DNA of 64,000 bases from contig NZ_CP109055.1 in NCBI RefSeq assembly GCF_035975855.1, positions 1,674,001 through 1,738,000 of the forward strand, given 5' to 3'. The position numbers and the translations under genes were made by a program. Numbering within the stretch: the stretch's first letter is position 1; each line of letters starts with the position of its first letter. The notes below the pieces were generated by a model. It had not been told where the DNA came from, did no database searches, and was given only the letters and a program-made list of their open reading frames with translations. Shown piece by piece: positions 8,692 to 20,334 of the stretch. Source of the stretch: Streptomyces sp. NBC_01304. Its GTDB lineage: Bacteria; Actinomycetota; Actinomycetes; Streptomycetales; Streptomycetaceae.

Positions 8692-9063
8692 CCGTACGGC
8701 GGCAGCGCAGGACCCCCTGCCGATGCCGCCGCCGAGCCACGCCGCAGGGCCCTCGGGGCCCTCAGGGCAAGGAGGCCCGGCGGATCCGCGCCCGCCCGGA
8801 CAGCGGCGTAAGGGTCACGGAGCGATCCATTCCGGCCTGCGTTTATGCGGCGATCAAGCCGCCCTCGTCCACTCGCCGGACCGCGTGCACCCCCGGCGAC
8901 ACCGTGCCGCAGCGGGAGCAAGCCGGTCGTGCCTCATGCGAAGGGCGGCAAACCGGTCACGTACCGGCCCCGGTGATCTGGCCGGTGTTCCCGTGGACCA
9001 AATAGGCGCCCCAGGCATCCAATGGCTGGTGAGAGGCGAAGCCATCAGCTTGTGAGGTCTTCG
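8692..9063. other. Intergenic region between importer operon and P450
   Basis: About 370 bp without a supported gene. No strong rho-independent terminator was found. The last bases before the P450 ATG contain GTGAGGTC as a probable ribosome site. An imperfect 6-bp inverted repeat (ATGGCT/AGCCAT, about 9021-9044) lies shortly upstream of the start, of unknown meaning. Confidence 0.45.
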
Positions 9064-10251
9064 ATGACAGAAGCCGTTGCATTCCCCCAGGACCGTACGT
9101 GCCCCTATCACCCGCCGACAGCCTACGAACCGCTGCGCGCACAACACCCCCTGAGCCAGGTCACGTTCTTCGACGGCCGCAGCGTGTGGGCGGTCACCGG
9201 GCACGCCGCGGCCCGTGAACTGCTCGCCGACCAACGGCTGTCCAGCGACCGCCGCAACGCGGCCTTCCCCGCGCCCACCGCGCGATTCGCCGCTCTGCGC
9301 GACCGGCGTACCGCCCTGCTCGGTGTCGACGACCCCGAGCACAACGAGCAGCGCCGGCTGCTGATCCCCAGCTTCTCGGTCAAGCGCATCAACGCGCTGC
9401 GCCCCCGGATCCAGGAGACGGTCGACCGGCTCCTGGACGCGATGGAGGCGCAGGGGCCGCCGGCCGAGCTGGTCGAGTCGTTCGCGCTGCCGGTTCCGTC
9501 CATGGTGATCTGCGCCCTGCTCGGTGTGCCGTACGCCGATCACGACTTCTTCGAGGAGCAGTCACGCCGCCTGCTGCGCGGCCCGGGCGCCGAGGACGTG
9601 GAGCGGGCACGGGACGAACTGCAGGGCTACTTCCACTCGTTGATCGACCGCAAGCTGCGCGACCCCGGCGACGGGCTCCTCGACGACCTCATTCAGGAGC
9701 ACCTGGTGACGGGCGCGGCCGAGCGCGAGGAGGTCGTCCGCCTGGCCACGATCCTGCTGGTCGCCGGGCACGAGACGACCGCCAACATGCTCTCCCTCGG
9801 TACGTTCACGCTCCTCCAGCACCCGCGGCGGCTCGCAGAACTGCGTGCTGAGCAGACGCTAATGCCGCCCGCGGTCGAGGAGTTGCTGCGTTTCCTGTCC
9901 ATCGCGGACGGCATGCTGCGCGTCGCCAAAGACGACATCTCAATCGCCGGCAACACCATCCGGGCCGGTGACGGAGTCGTCTTCGCCACCTCCCTCATCA
10001 ACCGCGACGCCGAGGTGTACGACGCCCCCGAGAGCCTCGACTGGCACCGGCCCGCCCGCCACCACCTCGCCTTCGGATTCGGCATTCACCAGCGCCTGGG
10101 CCAGAACCTCGCCCGCGCGGAGATCGAGATCGCCCTGCGGACACTGTTCCGGCGCCTGCCGGGACTCGCCCTCGCGGTGCCCGCGCAGGAGATCCCCTTC
10201 AAACCGGGCGACACCTTGCAGGGGATGCTCGAACTCCCCGTCACCTGGTAG
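9064..10251 (+). CDS. Cytochrome P450 (CYP105-like) with haem-ligand Cys replaced by Arg
   Basis: A full-length 395-residue bacterial class I P450. The I-helix oxygen-activation motif A-G-H-E-T-T (residues 234-239), the K-helix E-x-x-R (E-E-L-L-R, 272-276) and the meander and haem-binding region are present. The haem-binding loop reads F-G-F-G-I-H-Q-R-L-G-Q-N-L-A-R. The invariant thiolate Cys is Arg344, codon CGC at 10093-10095, one transition away from TGC. Without it normal P450 chemistry is not expected. The frame is otherwise intact and a 3Fe-4S ferredoxin gene follows directly, as for working CYP105 systems. Options are a recent loss-of-function mutation, a sequencing error, or an auxiliary non-catalytic role as in P450-like helpers such as EryCII. 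Confidence 0.9.
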   Translation: MTEAVAFPQDRTCPYHPPTAYEPLRAQHPLSQVTFFDGRSVWAVTGHAAARELLADQRLSSDRRNAAFPAPTARFAALRDRRTALLGVDDPEHNEQRRLLIPSFSVKRINALRPRIQETVDRLLDAMEAQGPPAELVESFALPVPSMVICALLGVPYADHDFFEEQSRRLLRGPGAEDVERARDELQGYFHSLIDRKLRDPGDGLLDDLIQEHLVTGAAEREEVVRLATILLVAGHETTANMLSLGTFTLLQHPRRLAELRAEQTLMPPAVEELLRFLSIADGMLRVAKDDISIAGNTIRAGDGVVFATSLINRDAEVYDAPESLDWHRPARHHLAFGFGIHQRLGQNLARAEIEIALRTLFRRLPGLALAVPAQEIPFKPGDTLQGMLELPVTW

Positions 10252-10288
10252 CAGTTGGCCACGGCAGCAGACAGAGGAGGAGAGGGAC

Positions 10289-10537
10289 GTGCAGGTCCAC
10301 GTCGACAAGGAGCGGTGCATCGGCGCCGGCATGTGCGCGCTCACCGCTCCCGGCGTCTTCACCCAGGACGACGACGGATTCAGCGAGATCCTTCCGGGCC
10401 GTGCGGACGGCGGCGGGGATCCCCTGGTGCGGGAGGCGGTGCGCGCCTGTCCGGTGCACGCCATCAGTACGGAGCCAGACGGGAGCCCGACCGACGGGAG
10501 CCCGACCGCCGGGGACAGCGGTCGGGCTCCCGGGTGA
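10289..10537 (+). CDS. 3Fe-4S ferredoxin, P450 redox partner
   Basis: An 82-residue electron carrier of the small actinobacterial type that passes electrons to P450s. The cluster ligands are Cys10 and Cys16 (C-I-G-A-G-M-C) and a Cys in A-C-P-V-H-A-I, the three-cysteine pattern of a 3Fe-4S cluster; Ala/Gly replaces the fourth. GTG start with AGGAGGAGAG upstream, 37 bp after the P450 stop. The last ~18 residues (G-S-P-T-D-G-S-P-T-A) are translated from a tandem repeat and a hairpin, and lie outside the fold. Confidence 0.9.
   Translation: MQVHVDKERCIGAGMCALTAPGVFTQDDDGFSEILPGRADGGGDPLVREAVRACPVHAISTEPDGSPTDGSPTAGDSGRAPG
10481..10531 (+). terminator. Hairpin terminator inside the ferredoxin 3' end
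   Basis: A perfect 13-bp inverted repeat (GGGAGCCCGACCG at 10496-10508, complement at 10519-10531) with a 10-nt loop lies within the last codons of the ferredoxin gene. The left arm is preceded by an extra copy (10481-10495), giving two alternative pairings. There is no U tract, as is usual in Streptomyces. The convergent dsbB-like gene ends at 10565, so it may stop both transcripts. Confidence 0.75.
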
Positions 10538-10564
10538 ATCTCTCGGCACACCGGGTCGAGTCGC

Positions 10565-11206
10565 TCAGAAGAGGTCGGCGAAGAAGGCGTAACTGGTCGG
10601 GTCGCCCGGCATCTGCCAGTGCAGGCCCTGCAGGAAGAAGCAGGCCACCAGGTTGCTGACCGCGAAGAAGACCAGCACGGCGAGGGTGACGGCGCCGAGG
10701 CCGCGCAGGACGGGAGAGTCGGCGGCGGCGTCCAGGGGCTGGGCCTCCTGGGTCAGGACGAGGTTGACGCCCGCGGCCAGCACGGCGACGCCGAAGGTGA
10801 TCGCGGCCCAGGTGTACAGGTGCAGGCCGAACAGGGCGCCGGCGTACCCCGCGTCCGGCGGCACGATGTGCATCAGGACCTGGGTGATCGAGGCGGTGCT
10901 GCCGAGCAGGGCGGCCACGATCGCCATGCCCCAGCCGGTGGCGAACTCCTTGGTGGTGACGGCGCCCTTGCGGGAGCGGTGCACGATGTAGGCCGGGCCG
11001 AGCGCGCTGATCAGCAAGAACATGCGCTGCAGCAGGCACATCGGGCAGGGGTACTCCCAGAGAGCGAACTGGAAGACGTACGCGCCGCCGATGGTGCCGC
11101 ACATCCCGAGGACGTACAGATTGGCGAAGATCAGCCCGAGCTTGTTGGAGAGCCCGGCCGAGGCGGGGGCTTCGGGGTTCAAGGTGGTGGTGGTCATGGT
11201 GATCAT
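10565..11206 (-). CDS. dsbB: DsbB-family disulfide bond formation membrane protein
   Basis: A 213-residue integral membrane protein with four or five hydrophobic helices. The DsbB redox motif is Y-P-C-P-M-C-L-L-Q-R near residue 53, a C-x-x-C at the outer end of a helix, followed by the quinone-site Arg. DsbB proteins reoxidise a thiol oxidase and pass electrons to quinone. No DsbA-like gene is adjacent. It follows a 53-residue membrane protein by 13 bp on the same strand, a pairing typical of this actinobacterial DsbB group. A longer periplasmic second cysteine pair is not obvious, but a Cys is present near residue 190 (V-A-C-F-F-L-Q-G). Confidence 0.8.
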   Translation of the reverse strand: MITMTTTTLNPEAPASAGLSNKLGLIFANLYVLGMCGTIGGAYVFQFALWEYPCPMCLLQRMFLLISALGPAYIVHRSRKGAVTTKEFATGWGMAIVAALLGSTASITQVLMHIVPPDAGYAGALFGLHLYTWAAITFGVAVLAAGVNLVLTQEAQPLDAAADSPVLRGLGAVTLAVLVFFAVSNLVACFFLQGLHWQMPGDPTSYAFFADLF

Positions 11207-11219
11207 CGGGGGTTCTTCC

Positions 11220-11381
11220 TCACAGAGCCAGGTGGAAGGTGTGGTTCAGGATGTGCGGCAGGAGTGCCAGGACCGTGAGGGCCAGCGTCCCGGACCACAG
11301 CAGCATCCGAGCCCGGTGCGACCAGTCGCGGAGCACCGCGAACACGCACAGTGCGATCAGGAGGAAGAGGAGGGTGTACAT
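11220..11381 (-). CDS. Small membrane protein upstream of dsbB (DUF5993-like)
   Basis: A 53-residue protein, M-Y-T-L-L-F-L-L-I-A-L then a polar turn (R-D-W-S-H-R-A-R) and a second hydrophobic helix ending H-I-L-N-H-T-F-H. It has two predicted membrane spans with His residues at the C-terminal end. The ATG at 11381 has AGGGACCTGAG upstream. It lies 13 bp before the dsbB-like gene and probably shares its transcript. It resembles the small DUF5993 proteins found beside DsbB; function unknown. Confidence 0.65.
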   Translation of the reverse strand: MYTLLFLLIALCVFAVLRDWSHRARMLLWSGTLALTVLALLPHILNHTFHLAL

Positions 11382-11481
11382 CTCAGGTCCCTGCTTCATC
11401 GGAGGGGTTGGTGGCTTCACCCTCCGTCCGGCGGTTACGCGCCGGTAGCGGTCGCGTAGTGATGTACCCATAAGCTCGCTT

Positions 11482-11581
11482 GATGCCTGGGGCATGAGGC
11501 GGTGCGGATGCCTGGGACCTGGGGCGGGGCTGATGCCTCGGGCTTGGGGCGGGGCTGCTGCCTGGGGCATAAGGCGGGCCT
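11482..11581. repeat. 25-bp direct repeat array, four copies
   Basis: Four head-to-tail 25-bp units, each beginning G(A/C)TGCCT(G/C)GG and ending in a GGCGG(G/T) run. They occupy the divergent region between the dsbB pair and the TDT transporter, ending 59 bp before the transporter start. Confidence 0.9.
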
Positions 11582-11640
11582 ATGGGGTCATTGGTCCGGC
11601 ACCTCTACCCGGCCACCAGCGTGGGCCCGATGGTTGCGGC

Positions 11641-12810
11641 ATGAGCACCGTGACCGCACCCTCCGCCCCCGCGCAGCGCCGCCTGCTGCGCGACCTCGAC
11701 GAGCCCGGCGACGTCTTCCGTCACCTGGGTCCGAACTGGTTCGCCTCCGTGATGGGCACCGGCATCGTGGCGAACGCCGCCGCGACCCTGCCGCTCCAGT
11801 TCCCGGGGCTGCGCACCGCCGCCACGGTGGTCTGGGCCGGTGCCGCGCTGCTTCTGCTCGCGATGGTCACCGCCTGGGGCATCCACTGGGCCCGGTACGG
11901 CGCCAACGCCCGTGCGCACGGCAGCAATCCCGTGATGTCGCAGTTCTACGGCGCCCCGCCGATGGCCCTGATGACCATCGGCGCCGGCACCCTGCTGCTC
12001 GGCAAGGACTGGATCGGGCTGGACGCGGCCGTCGCCGTCGACTGGGCCTTGTGGTCGGCCGGTACGGTGCTCGGTCTGATCTGCGCCTTCGCCGTCCCGT
12101 ACCGCATGATCACCCGTCACAGGATGGCGCCCGACGCGGCGTTCGGCGGCTGGCTGATGCCCATCGTGCCGCCGATGGTCTCCGCCGCGATGGGCGCGCT
12201 GCTCATTCCGCACACCCCGCCCGGCCAGCTGCGGCTCACCATGATCCTGGCCTGCTTCGCGATGTTCGGCATCAGCCTCATCGCCGCGTTCCTCGTGATC
12301 AACATGATCTACTCGCGCCTGATGCACCACGAGATGCCGGCCGCCGGCACCGTGCCCACGCTGTGGATCGTGCTCGGCCCGCTGGGGCAGTCGGTCACCG
12401 CCGCCGGGCTGCTCGCCAATGTGGCACCCGGTGTGCTGCCTGCCCGCTACGCCCAGGGCATGGCGGTGTTCGCCGAGCTGTTCGGCGTGGTGACCTGGGG
12501 CTTCGCGATGCTCTGGCTGGTGCTCGCCGCCGCGGTCACGATCCGTACCGCCCGCCATGGTGGGCTGCCCTTCAACCTGACCTGGTGGGGCTTCACCTTC
12601 CCGGTCGGCACCTGCGTCACCGGCAGCATCGGGCTTGCCGCGCGCACCGGCGCCGAGTTGTTCACCGTGGCCGCGGTGGCGCTGTACGCGCTGCTCGTCG
12701 TGGCCTGGGCCGCGGTGGCGATACGTACCGCCTGCGGCGCCCTGCGCGGCACCCTCTTCCTGCCACCGCCGGTCCCTGCCGCCGCACCCGCCGTCGCCGC
12801 AGCGAAGTAG
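11641..12810 (+). CDS. TDT-family transporter (SLAC1/TehA, C4-dicarboxylate or tellurite-resistance type)
   Basis: A 389-residue membrane protein with about ten hydrophobic helices. The family signature is near the N-terminus: L-G-P-N-W-F-A-S-V-M-G-T-G-I-V-A-N-A-A. Members export or take up small anions (malate, sulfite, nitrate) or confer tellurite resistance; the substrate is not readable here. It lies 12 bp upstream of cydA on the same strand, so it may be in the same transcript as cytochrome bd. The ATG has only a weak ribosome site (GATGG). Confidence 0.85.
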   Translation: MSTVTAPSAPAQRRLLRDLDEPGDVFRHLGPNWFASVMGTGIVANAAATLPLQFPGLRTAATVVWAGAALLLLAMVTAWGIHWARYGANARAHGSNPVMSQFYGAPPMALMTIGAGTLLLGKDWIGLDAAVAVDWALWSAGTVLGLICAFAVPYRMITRHRMAPDAAFGGWLMPIVPPMVSAAMGALLIPHTPPGQLRLTMILACFAMFGISLIAAFLVINMIYSRLMHHEMPAAGTVPTLWIVLGPLGQSVTAAGLLANVAPGVLPARYAQGMAVFAELFGVVTWGFAMLWLVLAAAVTIRTARHGGLPFNLTWWGFTFPVGTCVTGSIGLAARTGAELFTVAAVALYALLVVAWAAVAIRTACGALRGTLFLPPPVPAAAPAVAAAK

Positions 12811-12822
12811 CGGGGGTCCGGC

Positions 12823-14358
12823 GTGCAACTCGCCCTGGCACCCGAGACCATGGCCCGGTGGCAGTTCGGCATCACCACCGTCTACCACTTCCTCTTCGTC
12901 CCGCTGACCATCTCGCTCGCCGCGATCACGGCGGGCCTGGAGACCGCCTGGGTGCGGACCGGCAAGGAGAAGTACCGCCACGCCACGAAGTTCTGGGGAA
13001 AGCTCTTCCTCATCAATATCGCGCTCGGCGTGGTCACCGGCATCGTGCAGGAATTCCAGTTCGGCATGAACTGGTCGGACTACTCGAAGTTCGTCGGCGA
13101 CATCTTCGGCGCCCCGCTCGCCTTCGAGGCCCTGATCGCCTTCTTCCTGGAGTCGACCTTCATCGGCCTGTGGATCTTCGGCTGGGACAAGCTGCCCAAG
13201 AAGGTGCACTGCGCGTGCATCTGGCTGGTGTCGCTCGGCACGATCCTCTCCTCCTACTTCATCCTCGCCGCCAACTCCTGGATGCAGCACCCGGTCGGCT
13301 ACCACCTGGACAAGGCCACCGGTAAGGCCCAACTGGACGACATGTGGGCCGTGTTGACGCAGCAGACCCTGCTCGTCAACGCCTGGCACACGCTCAGCTC
13401 CTCCTTCCTGACCGGCGGGGCGTTCGTCGTCGGCATCGCCTCGTACCACCTGTGGCGCACCAAGCGCGCCCGGACATCCGGCGCCGCGCCCGGCCCTGTG
13501 CAAGGCAAGCAGACCGCCGTGATGCGTACGTCGCTGCGCCTCGGCCTCACCCTCGCGGTCGTCGCCGGAGCCGCCACCGCCCTCAGCGGCGACAGCCTCG
13601 GCAAGGTCATGTTCAAGCAGCAGCCGATGAAGATGGCCGCGGCCGAGGCACTGTGGGACACCCGGGCGCCCGCGCCGTTCTCCGTCTTCGCGGTCGGCGA
13701 TCTCGACGAGAGCCGCAACGACGTCGCCATCGAGGTCCCCGGCGTCCTCTCCTTCCTCGCCCACGACAACTTCACGGACCCCGTTCCCGGCATCAAGGAC
13801 ATCGCCGCCAAGGAGGCCGCCCGCTACGGCGGCGAGCCCAAGGACTACATCCCCAGCATCTTCATGACCTTCTGGGCGTTCCGGCTGATGATCGGCTTCG
13901 GCATGGTGTCCTGCGTCGCGGGCGCGGCCGGCCTGTGGCTGACCAGGAAGAAGCGGTGGCTCGCTGCGGATCTGCGCACGGGCGACGAGGAGGTGCCCCG
14001 CCTCGCCCTCACCAAGCGGCGCGAACTCGGCGCCCTGCCCACGAAGTTGTTCTGGCGCATCGGCATCCTCACCATGGGCTGCCCGCTCGTCGCCGACGCG
14101 TTCGGCTGGATCTTCACCGAGATGGGCCGCCAGCCCTGGGTCGTCAACGGCCTGATGAAGACGAGGGACGCGGTCTCGCCGAGCGTCTCGACCGCGTCGG
14201 TCATCACGTCCCTGACCGTCTTCACCCTGCTGTACGCGGCACTCGCGGTCGTCGAGGTCCGCCTCATGGCCCGCTACGCCAAGGCCGGGCCGCAGATCGA
14301 GGAGCCGGACGCACAGGGATCAGAAGTGCCGCAGGCGGCCGGGCACTTCACCTACTGA
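12823..14358 (+). CDS. cydA: Cytochrome bd quinol oxidase subunit I
   Basis: A 511-residue membrane subunit carrying haems b558, b595 and d. The N-terminal R-W-Q-F-G-I-T-T-V-Y-H-F-L-F-V-P-L-T contains the conserved haem ligand His. Further conserved blocks are G-I-V-Q-E-F-Q-F-G-M-N-W, F-F-L-E-S-T-F-I-G-L-W-I-F-G-W and the quinol-side W-x-x-P-Q/E region around P-S-I-F-M-T-F-W-A-F-R-L-M-I-G. The Q-loop is of the short type usual outside enterobacteria. GTG start after GGGGGTCC. It reduces O2 to water under low oxygen or stress. Confidence 0.96.
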   Translation: MQLALAPETMARWQFGITTVYHFLFVPLTISLAAITAGLETAWVRTGKEKYRHATKFWGKLFLINIALGVVTGIVQEFQFGMNWSDYSKFVGDIFGAPLAFEALIAFFLESTFIGLWIFGWDKLPKKVHCACIWLVSLGTILSSYFILAANSWMQHPVGYHLDKATGKAQLDDMWAVLTQQTLLVNAWHTLSSSFLTGGAFVVGIASYHLWRTKRARTSGAAPGPVQGKQTAVMRTSLRLGLTLAVVAGAATALSGDSLGKVMFKQQPMKMAAAEALWDTRAPAPFSVFAVGDLDESRNDVAIEVPGVLSFLAHDNFTDPVPGIKDIAAKEAARYGGEPKDYIPSIFMTFWAFRLMIGFGMVSCVAGAAGLWLTRKKRWLAADLRTGDEEVPRLALTKRRELGALPTKLFWRIGILTMGCPLVADAFGWIFTEMGRQPWVVNGLMKTRDAVSPSVSTASVITSLTVFTLLYAALAVVEVRLMARYAKAGPQIEEPDAQGSEVPQAAGHFTY

Positions 14359-14426
14359 CGCGACGCGCGCACATCGAACGACGCCGCATCCACGTACTGA
14401 CGTACCGACGGGAACACCTCATCACC

Positions 14427-15458
14427 ATGCAACTCCACGACGTCTGGTTCGTGTTGATCGCCTTCCTGTGGGCGGGCTACTTCTTCCTGGAAGGCTTCGA
14501 CTTCGGCATCGGCGTGCTGACCCGGCTCCTCGCCCGGGACGAGCACGAGCGTGGCGTGCTCCTCGCCACCATCGGCCCGGTCTGGGACGGCAACGAGGTC
14601 TGGATGCTGACCGCCGTCGGGGCCACCTTCGCGGCCTTCCCGGACTGGTACGCCACGCTGTGCAGCGGCTTCTACCTGCCGATTCTGGCGGTGCTGGTCT
14701 GCCTGATCGTCCGCGGCGTCGCGATCGAGTACCGCGCGAAGCGGGACGACGCCCGCTGGCGCCGCACCTGTGACCGCTGTGTCTTCTGGTCCTCGCTGGG
14801 GAGTGCGCTGCTGTGGGGCGGCATCCTCGCCGACATGGTGCACGGGGTGCCGATCGACGCGAACGGGAACTTCGCCGGCACCGTCCTCGACCTGCTGAAC
14901 CCGTACGCCGCCCTCGGCGCTCTCGTCACGCTGCTGTTGTTCACCTTCCACGGCGCGCTCTTCGCGGCCCTGAAGACGAGCGGCGCCGTACGGGACCGGG
15001 CACGGGGTCTGGCCCGCAAGCTGGGCGGCCCGACCGGGCTCGTGACGCTGGGCTTCCTCTTCTGGATCCACCACCACATGGACGGCCGAGGGGACTGGAC
15101 GTTGATCGTGGCGGGCGTCGTGGGTGCGGCGCTGTTCCTCGCCGGTGAACTCAATGAACGGGCAAGGGACGGCTGGGCGTTCGCCCTCTCCGGCGTGGCG
15201 GTGGTCGGCGTGGTCGCCTCCACGTTCCTCGCGCTGTTCCCCGTCGTCCTGCCGTCGTCCCTGCAGCCGGCGTGGGGCCTGACGGTCACGGGCGCGGCGT
15301 CGAGCGACCACACCCTGACGATCCTCACGTGGGTCGCGGCGTTCATGGCACCGGTGGTGATCGCGTACCAGGCATGGACGTACTGGGTGTTCCGCAGGCG
15401 CGTGAGCGGCGACCGGGCCGAGGCCGAACGCCCGGTCGGGGGCGGCGCCACGCGGTGA
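14427..15458 (+). CDS. cydB: Cytochrome bd quinol oxidase subunit II
   Basis: A 343-residue membrane partner of CydA. The typical start M-Q-L-H-D-V-W-F-V-L-I-A-F-L-W-A-G-Y-F-F-L-E-G and the G-P-V-W-D-G-N-E-V-W block near residue 55 identify it. It begins 68 bp after cydA. No cydCD genes follow; a strong hairpin closes the unit. Confidence 0.95.
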   Translation: MQLHDVWFVLIAFLWAGYFFLEGFDFGIGVLTRLLARDEHERGVLLATIGPVWDGNEVWMLTAVGATFAAFPDWYATLCSGFYLPILAVLVCLIVRGVAIEYRAKRDDARWRRTCDRCVFWSSLGSALLWGGILADMVHGVPIDANGNFAGTVLDLLNPYAALGALVTLLLFTFHGALFAALKTSGAVRDRARGLARKLGGPTGLVTLGFLFWIHHHMDGRGDWTLIVAGVVGAALFLAGELNERARDGWAFALSGVAVVGVVASTFLALFPVVLPSSLQPAWGLTVTGAASSDHTLTILTWVAAFMAPVVIAYQAWTYWVFRRRVSGDRAEAERPVGGGATR

Positions 15459-15501
15459 CGTGCGTACGCCTGCTCCATGACGTACGTACACCTTCTCCAT
15501 G

Positions 15502-15553
15502 CGAAAGGGTGCCCCGCATCCGTGCGTCGGCACGGGCGCGGGGCACCCTTTCG
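15502..15553. terminator. Strong bidirectional terminator between cydB and xdhC
   Basis: A perfect 16-bp inverted repeat (CGAAAGGGTGCCCCGC at 15502-15517, complement at 15538-15553) with a 20-nt loop, between two convergent genes. The arms begin or end in short A/T runs on both strands, so it can end both cydB and xdhC transcripts. Confidence 0.9.
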
Positions 15554-15579
15554 GTCCGTCGGTGCGAGGGGACCCCGGT

Positions 15580-16390
15580 TCAGTCCGCCTCGTTCTCGAA
15601 GGCACGCAGCAGATCGGCGGCGACGCTCACGGCGATCGTCGCGGGCTCCTTGCCGGTGATGTCGGCAAGCCCGATCGGGGTCTTGATCCGGTCGATGGTG
15701 GCGTCGTCGTGCCCGCCCTCGGTGGACAGGCGCTTGCGGAACCGCACCCACTTGGCCGCCGACCCGATCAGGCCGATGGAACCGAGATGGGACGAGCGCA
15801 GGGCGGCGTCGCACAGGGCGGCATCCTCGGCGTGATCATGGGTCATGATCAGGACGTGGGTGCCGCGCGGCAACTCCTCCAGGACCTCCTCGGGCAGCAG
15901 CGGCGTGTGGTGCACGTGCACCTGCGCCGCCGAGTCCGACAGGACGTCGAGCCGCTCCTTGGCGAGCATTTCGGCGCGGCTGTCGATCAGATGGAGATCG
16001 ATGTCCTGACGGGCCAGGATGCGGGCCAGTTCGAGCCCCACGTGCCCGAGACCGAAGACCGCCACCGCCCGTACCACCGGCAGTGGTTCGAGCAGCACCG
16101 AGATCGTGCCGCCGCAGCACTGCACTCCGTGCTGGTTGTTCACCTTGTCGTTCAGGGCGAAATCGATCAGCTCCGGCTCCGACTTGGCCACGGCGATCAT
16201 CTCCCTGGCCCGGTCGATCGCGACGGCCTCGCAGTTGCCGCCACCGATCGAGCCCCATGTCTGGCTCTGCCCCACGACGAGCTTCGCACCGGCGTCGCGC
16301 GGGGCATGACCGCGCACGGTCGCGACGGTGACGAGTACGCCGAACTCCCGGCGTGCCCGCAACCGTGCGACCGCGGCGATCCATGTCATG

Positions 16391-16398
<8 letters not shown>
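15580..16398 (-). CDS. xdhC: Xanthine dehydrogenase accessory protein XdhC
   Basis: A 272-residue cytosolic chaperone that binds molybdenum cofactor and inserts the sulfurated form into the dehydrogenase. The N-terminal XdhC domain has R-G-H-A-P-R-D-A-G-A-K and G-S-I-G-G-G-N-C-E. The central Q-C-C-G-G cysteines are near residue 93. The C-terminal half is a Rossmann fold (V-F-G-L-G-H-V-G-L-E near 113). It is the last gene of the xdhABC operon, overlapping xdhB by 8 bp. Confidence 0.93.
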
Positions 16399-18849
<2,451 letters not shown>

Positions 18850-18853
<4 letters not shown>

Positions 18854-20334
18854 GACGACACCGCCTCGGTGGTCTGTGCGTGCAGCTTCTTCAGGCTCTG
18901 GCCGAGCATCGCGGAACGGTAGAGGGAGCTGGCGCGATGGTCGTCCATCGGCGTTCCCTCGCCCCGCAGCACTCGTGCCGCTGCCTCTACAGTCTCCTCC
19001 GACCAGGGCTTGCCCTCCAGGGCCGCCTCGGTGGCGAGCGCGCGGATCGGGGTGGCGGCGACGCCACCCAGGCCGATGCGCGCCTTGCGGACGATGCCGT
19101 CCTCGATGACGAGGGCGAAACCGACGGCGACGCTGGAGATGTCGTCGAAGCGACGCTTGGCAATCTTGTGGAAGGCCGTGACCGGAGCCAGCGGCAGCGG
19201 GATGCGCACCGCGCGGATCAGCTCGCCGGGACGGCGCACGCTCTGCCGGTATCCGGTGAAGTAGTCGGCCAGCGGGACCACGCGCTCACCGTCGACGTCG
19301 GCGAGCACGAGCGACGCCTCGAGCGCGAGCAGCACCGGCGGGCTGTCGCCGATGGGCGAGCCGGTACCGAGGTTGCCGCCGAAGGTCGCACCGTTGCGGA
19401 TGAGCCGGGAGGCGAACTGCGGGAACAGCTCGGCGAGCAGCGGGACGTCGCCGTCGAGCTTGCGCTCGATCTCGGTGAGCGTCAGGGCCGCGCCGATCTC
19501 GATGTGGTCGGCCTCGAGGCGCAGCTCCCGGAGTTCCGGCAGCCGGTCGATGGCGACCACGCAGTCGGCCCGGCGGGAGCGGATGTTGACCTCGACGCCG
19601 AAGTCGGTGGAGCCGGCGACGACGACCGCGTCGGGACGCTCGCGCAGTACCTGCAGTGTCTCGGCGAGGGTGTTCTTCCGCAGGAACGTCTTGCCGTCCT
19701 GGGTGTACTCGGTGGCCACCGGGGCGGGCGGCTCCTCGTCGCGGCGCTGTGCGAGGGGGTCCTCGTCGGTGGGCTCACCGACGGCGAACGCGGCATCGCG
19801 GATCGGGCGGTAGCCGGTACAGCGGCACAGGTTTCCGCTCAGCGAGTGCAGGTCGAAGCCGTTCGGACCGTGCTCGGCGTCGTGGCCCTCGGCCGCGTCG
19901 TCACCGCCGTCCAGCGGGTTGCCGTGCTCGCAGCGGTCGGAGCGGTAGTACTCCGAGGCCATGCTGCAGATGAAGCCCGGGGTGCAGTAGCCGCACTGGG
20001 AGCCACCTCGGGTGGCCATCTCCTCCTGCACGGGGTGCAGGGCGGCCGGCGTGCCGTCGGCACCGGGGGTGGCGAGGCCTTCGGAGGTGATGACCTCCTG
20101 GCCGTCGAGCGCCGCAGCCGGGACCAGGCAGGCGTTGACCGCGACCCAGTCGGTGGGCTTGTTCACACCGGGGCGGGCCACCAGCACCGAACAGGCGCCG
20201 CACTCACCCTCGGCGCAGCCCTCCTTGGTGCCGGTGAGGCCGTTGTCGCGCAGGAAGTCCAGCGCCGTGGTGTGGGGTGCACACGGGAAGATCGGGGTTT
20301 CTTTTCCGTTGACCGTAATCCGCGCCTCTGTCAT
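18850..20334 (-). CDS. xdhA: Xanthine dehydrogenase small subunit XdhA (2Fe-2S plus FAD)
   Basis: A 494-residue subunit that passes electrons from the molybdenum centre through two 2Fe-2S clusters to FAD. The plant-type cluster ligands are in C-A-E-G-E-C-G-A-C near residue 40. The second cluster is formed by Q-C-G-Y-C-T-P-G-F near 120 and C-R-C-T-G-Y near 170, here separated by an unusual acidic insert (D-G-G-D-D-A-A-E-G-H-D-A-E). The FAD_binding_5 domain starts near 220 (V-A-G-S-T-D-F-G-V-E; G-G-N-L-G-T-G-S-P-I-G-D). The fusion of FeS and FAD in one chain is the XdhA layout. The ATG at 20334 has GAAGG upstream. Confidence 0.94.

Noticed and set aside
11482..11581. CRISPR array at the 25-bp repeat cluster
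   Set aside because: The repeats are contiguous with no spacers and no cas genes are present.
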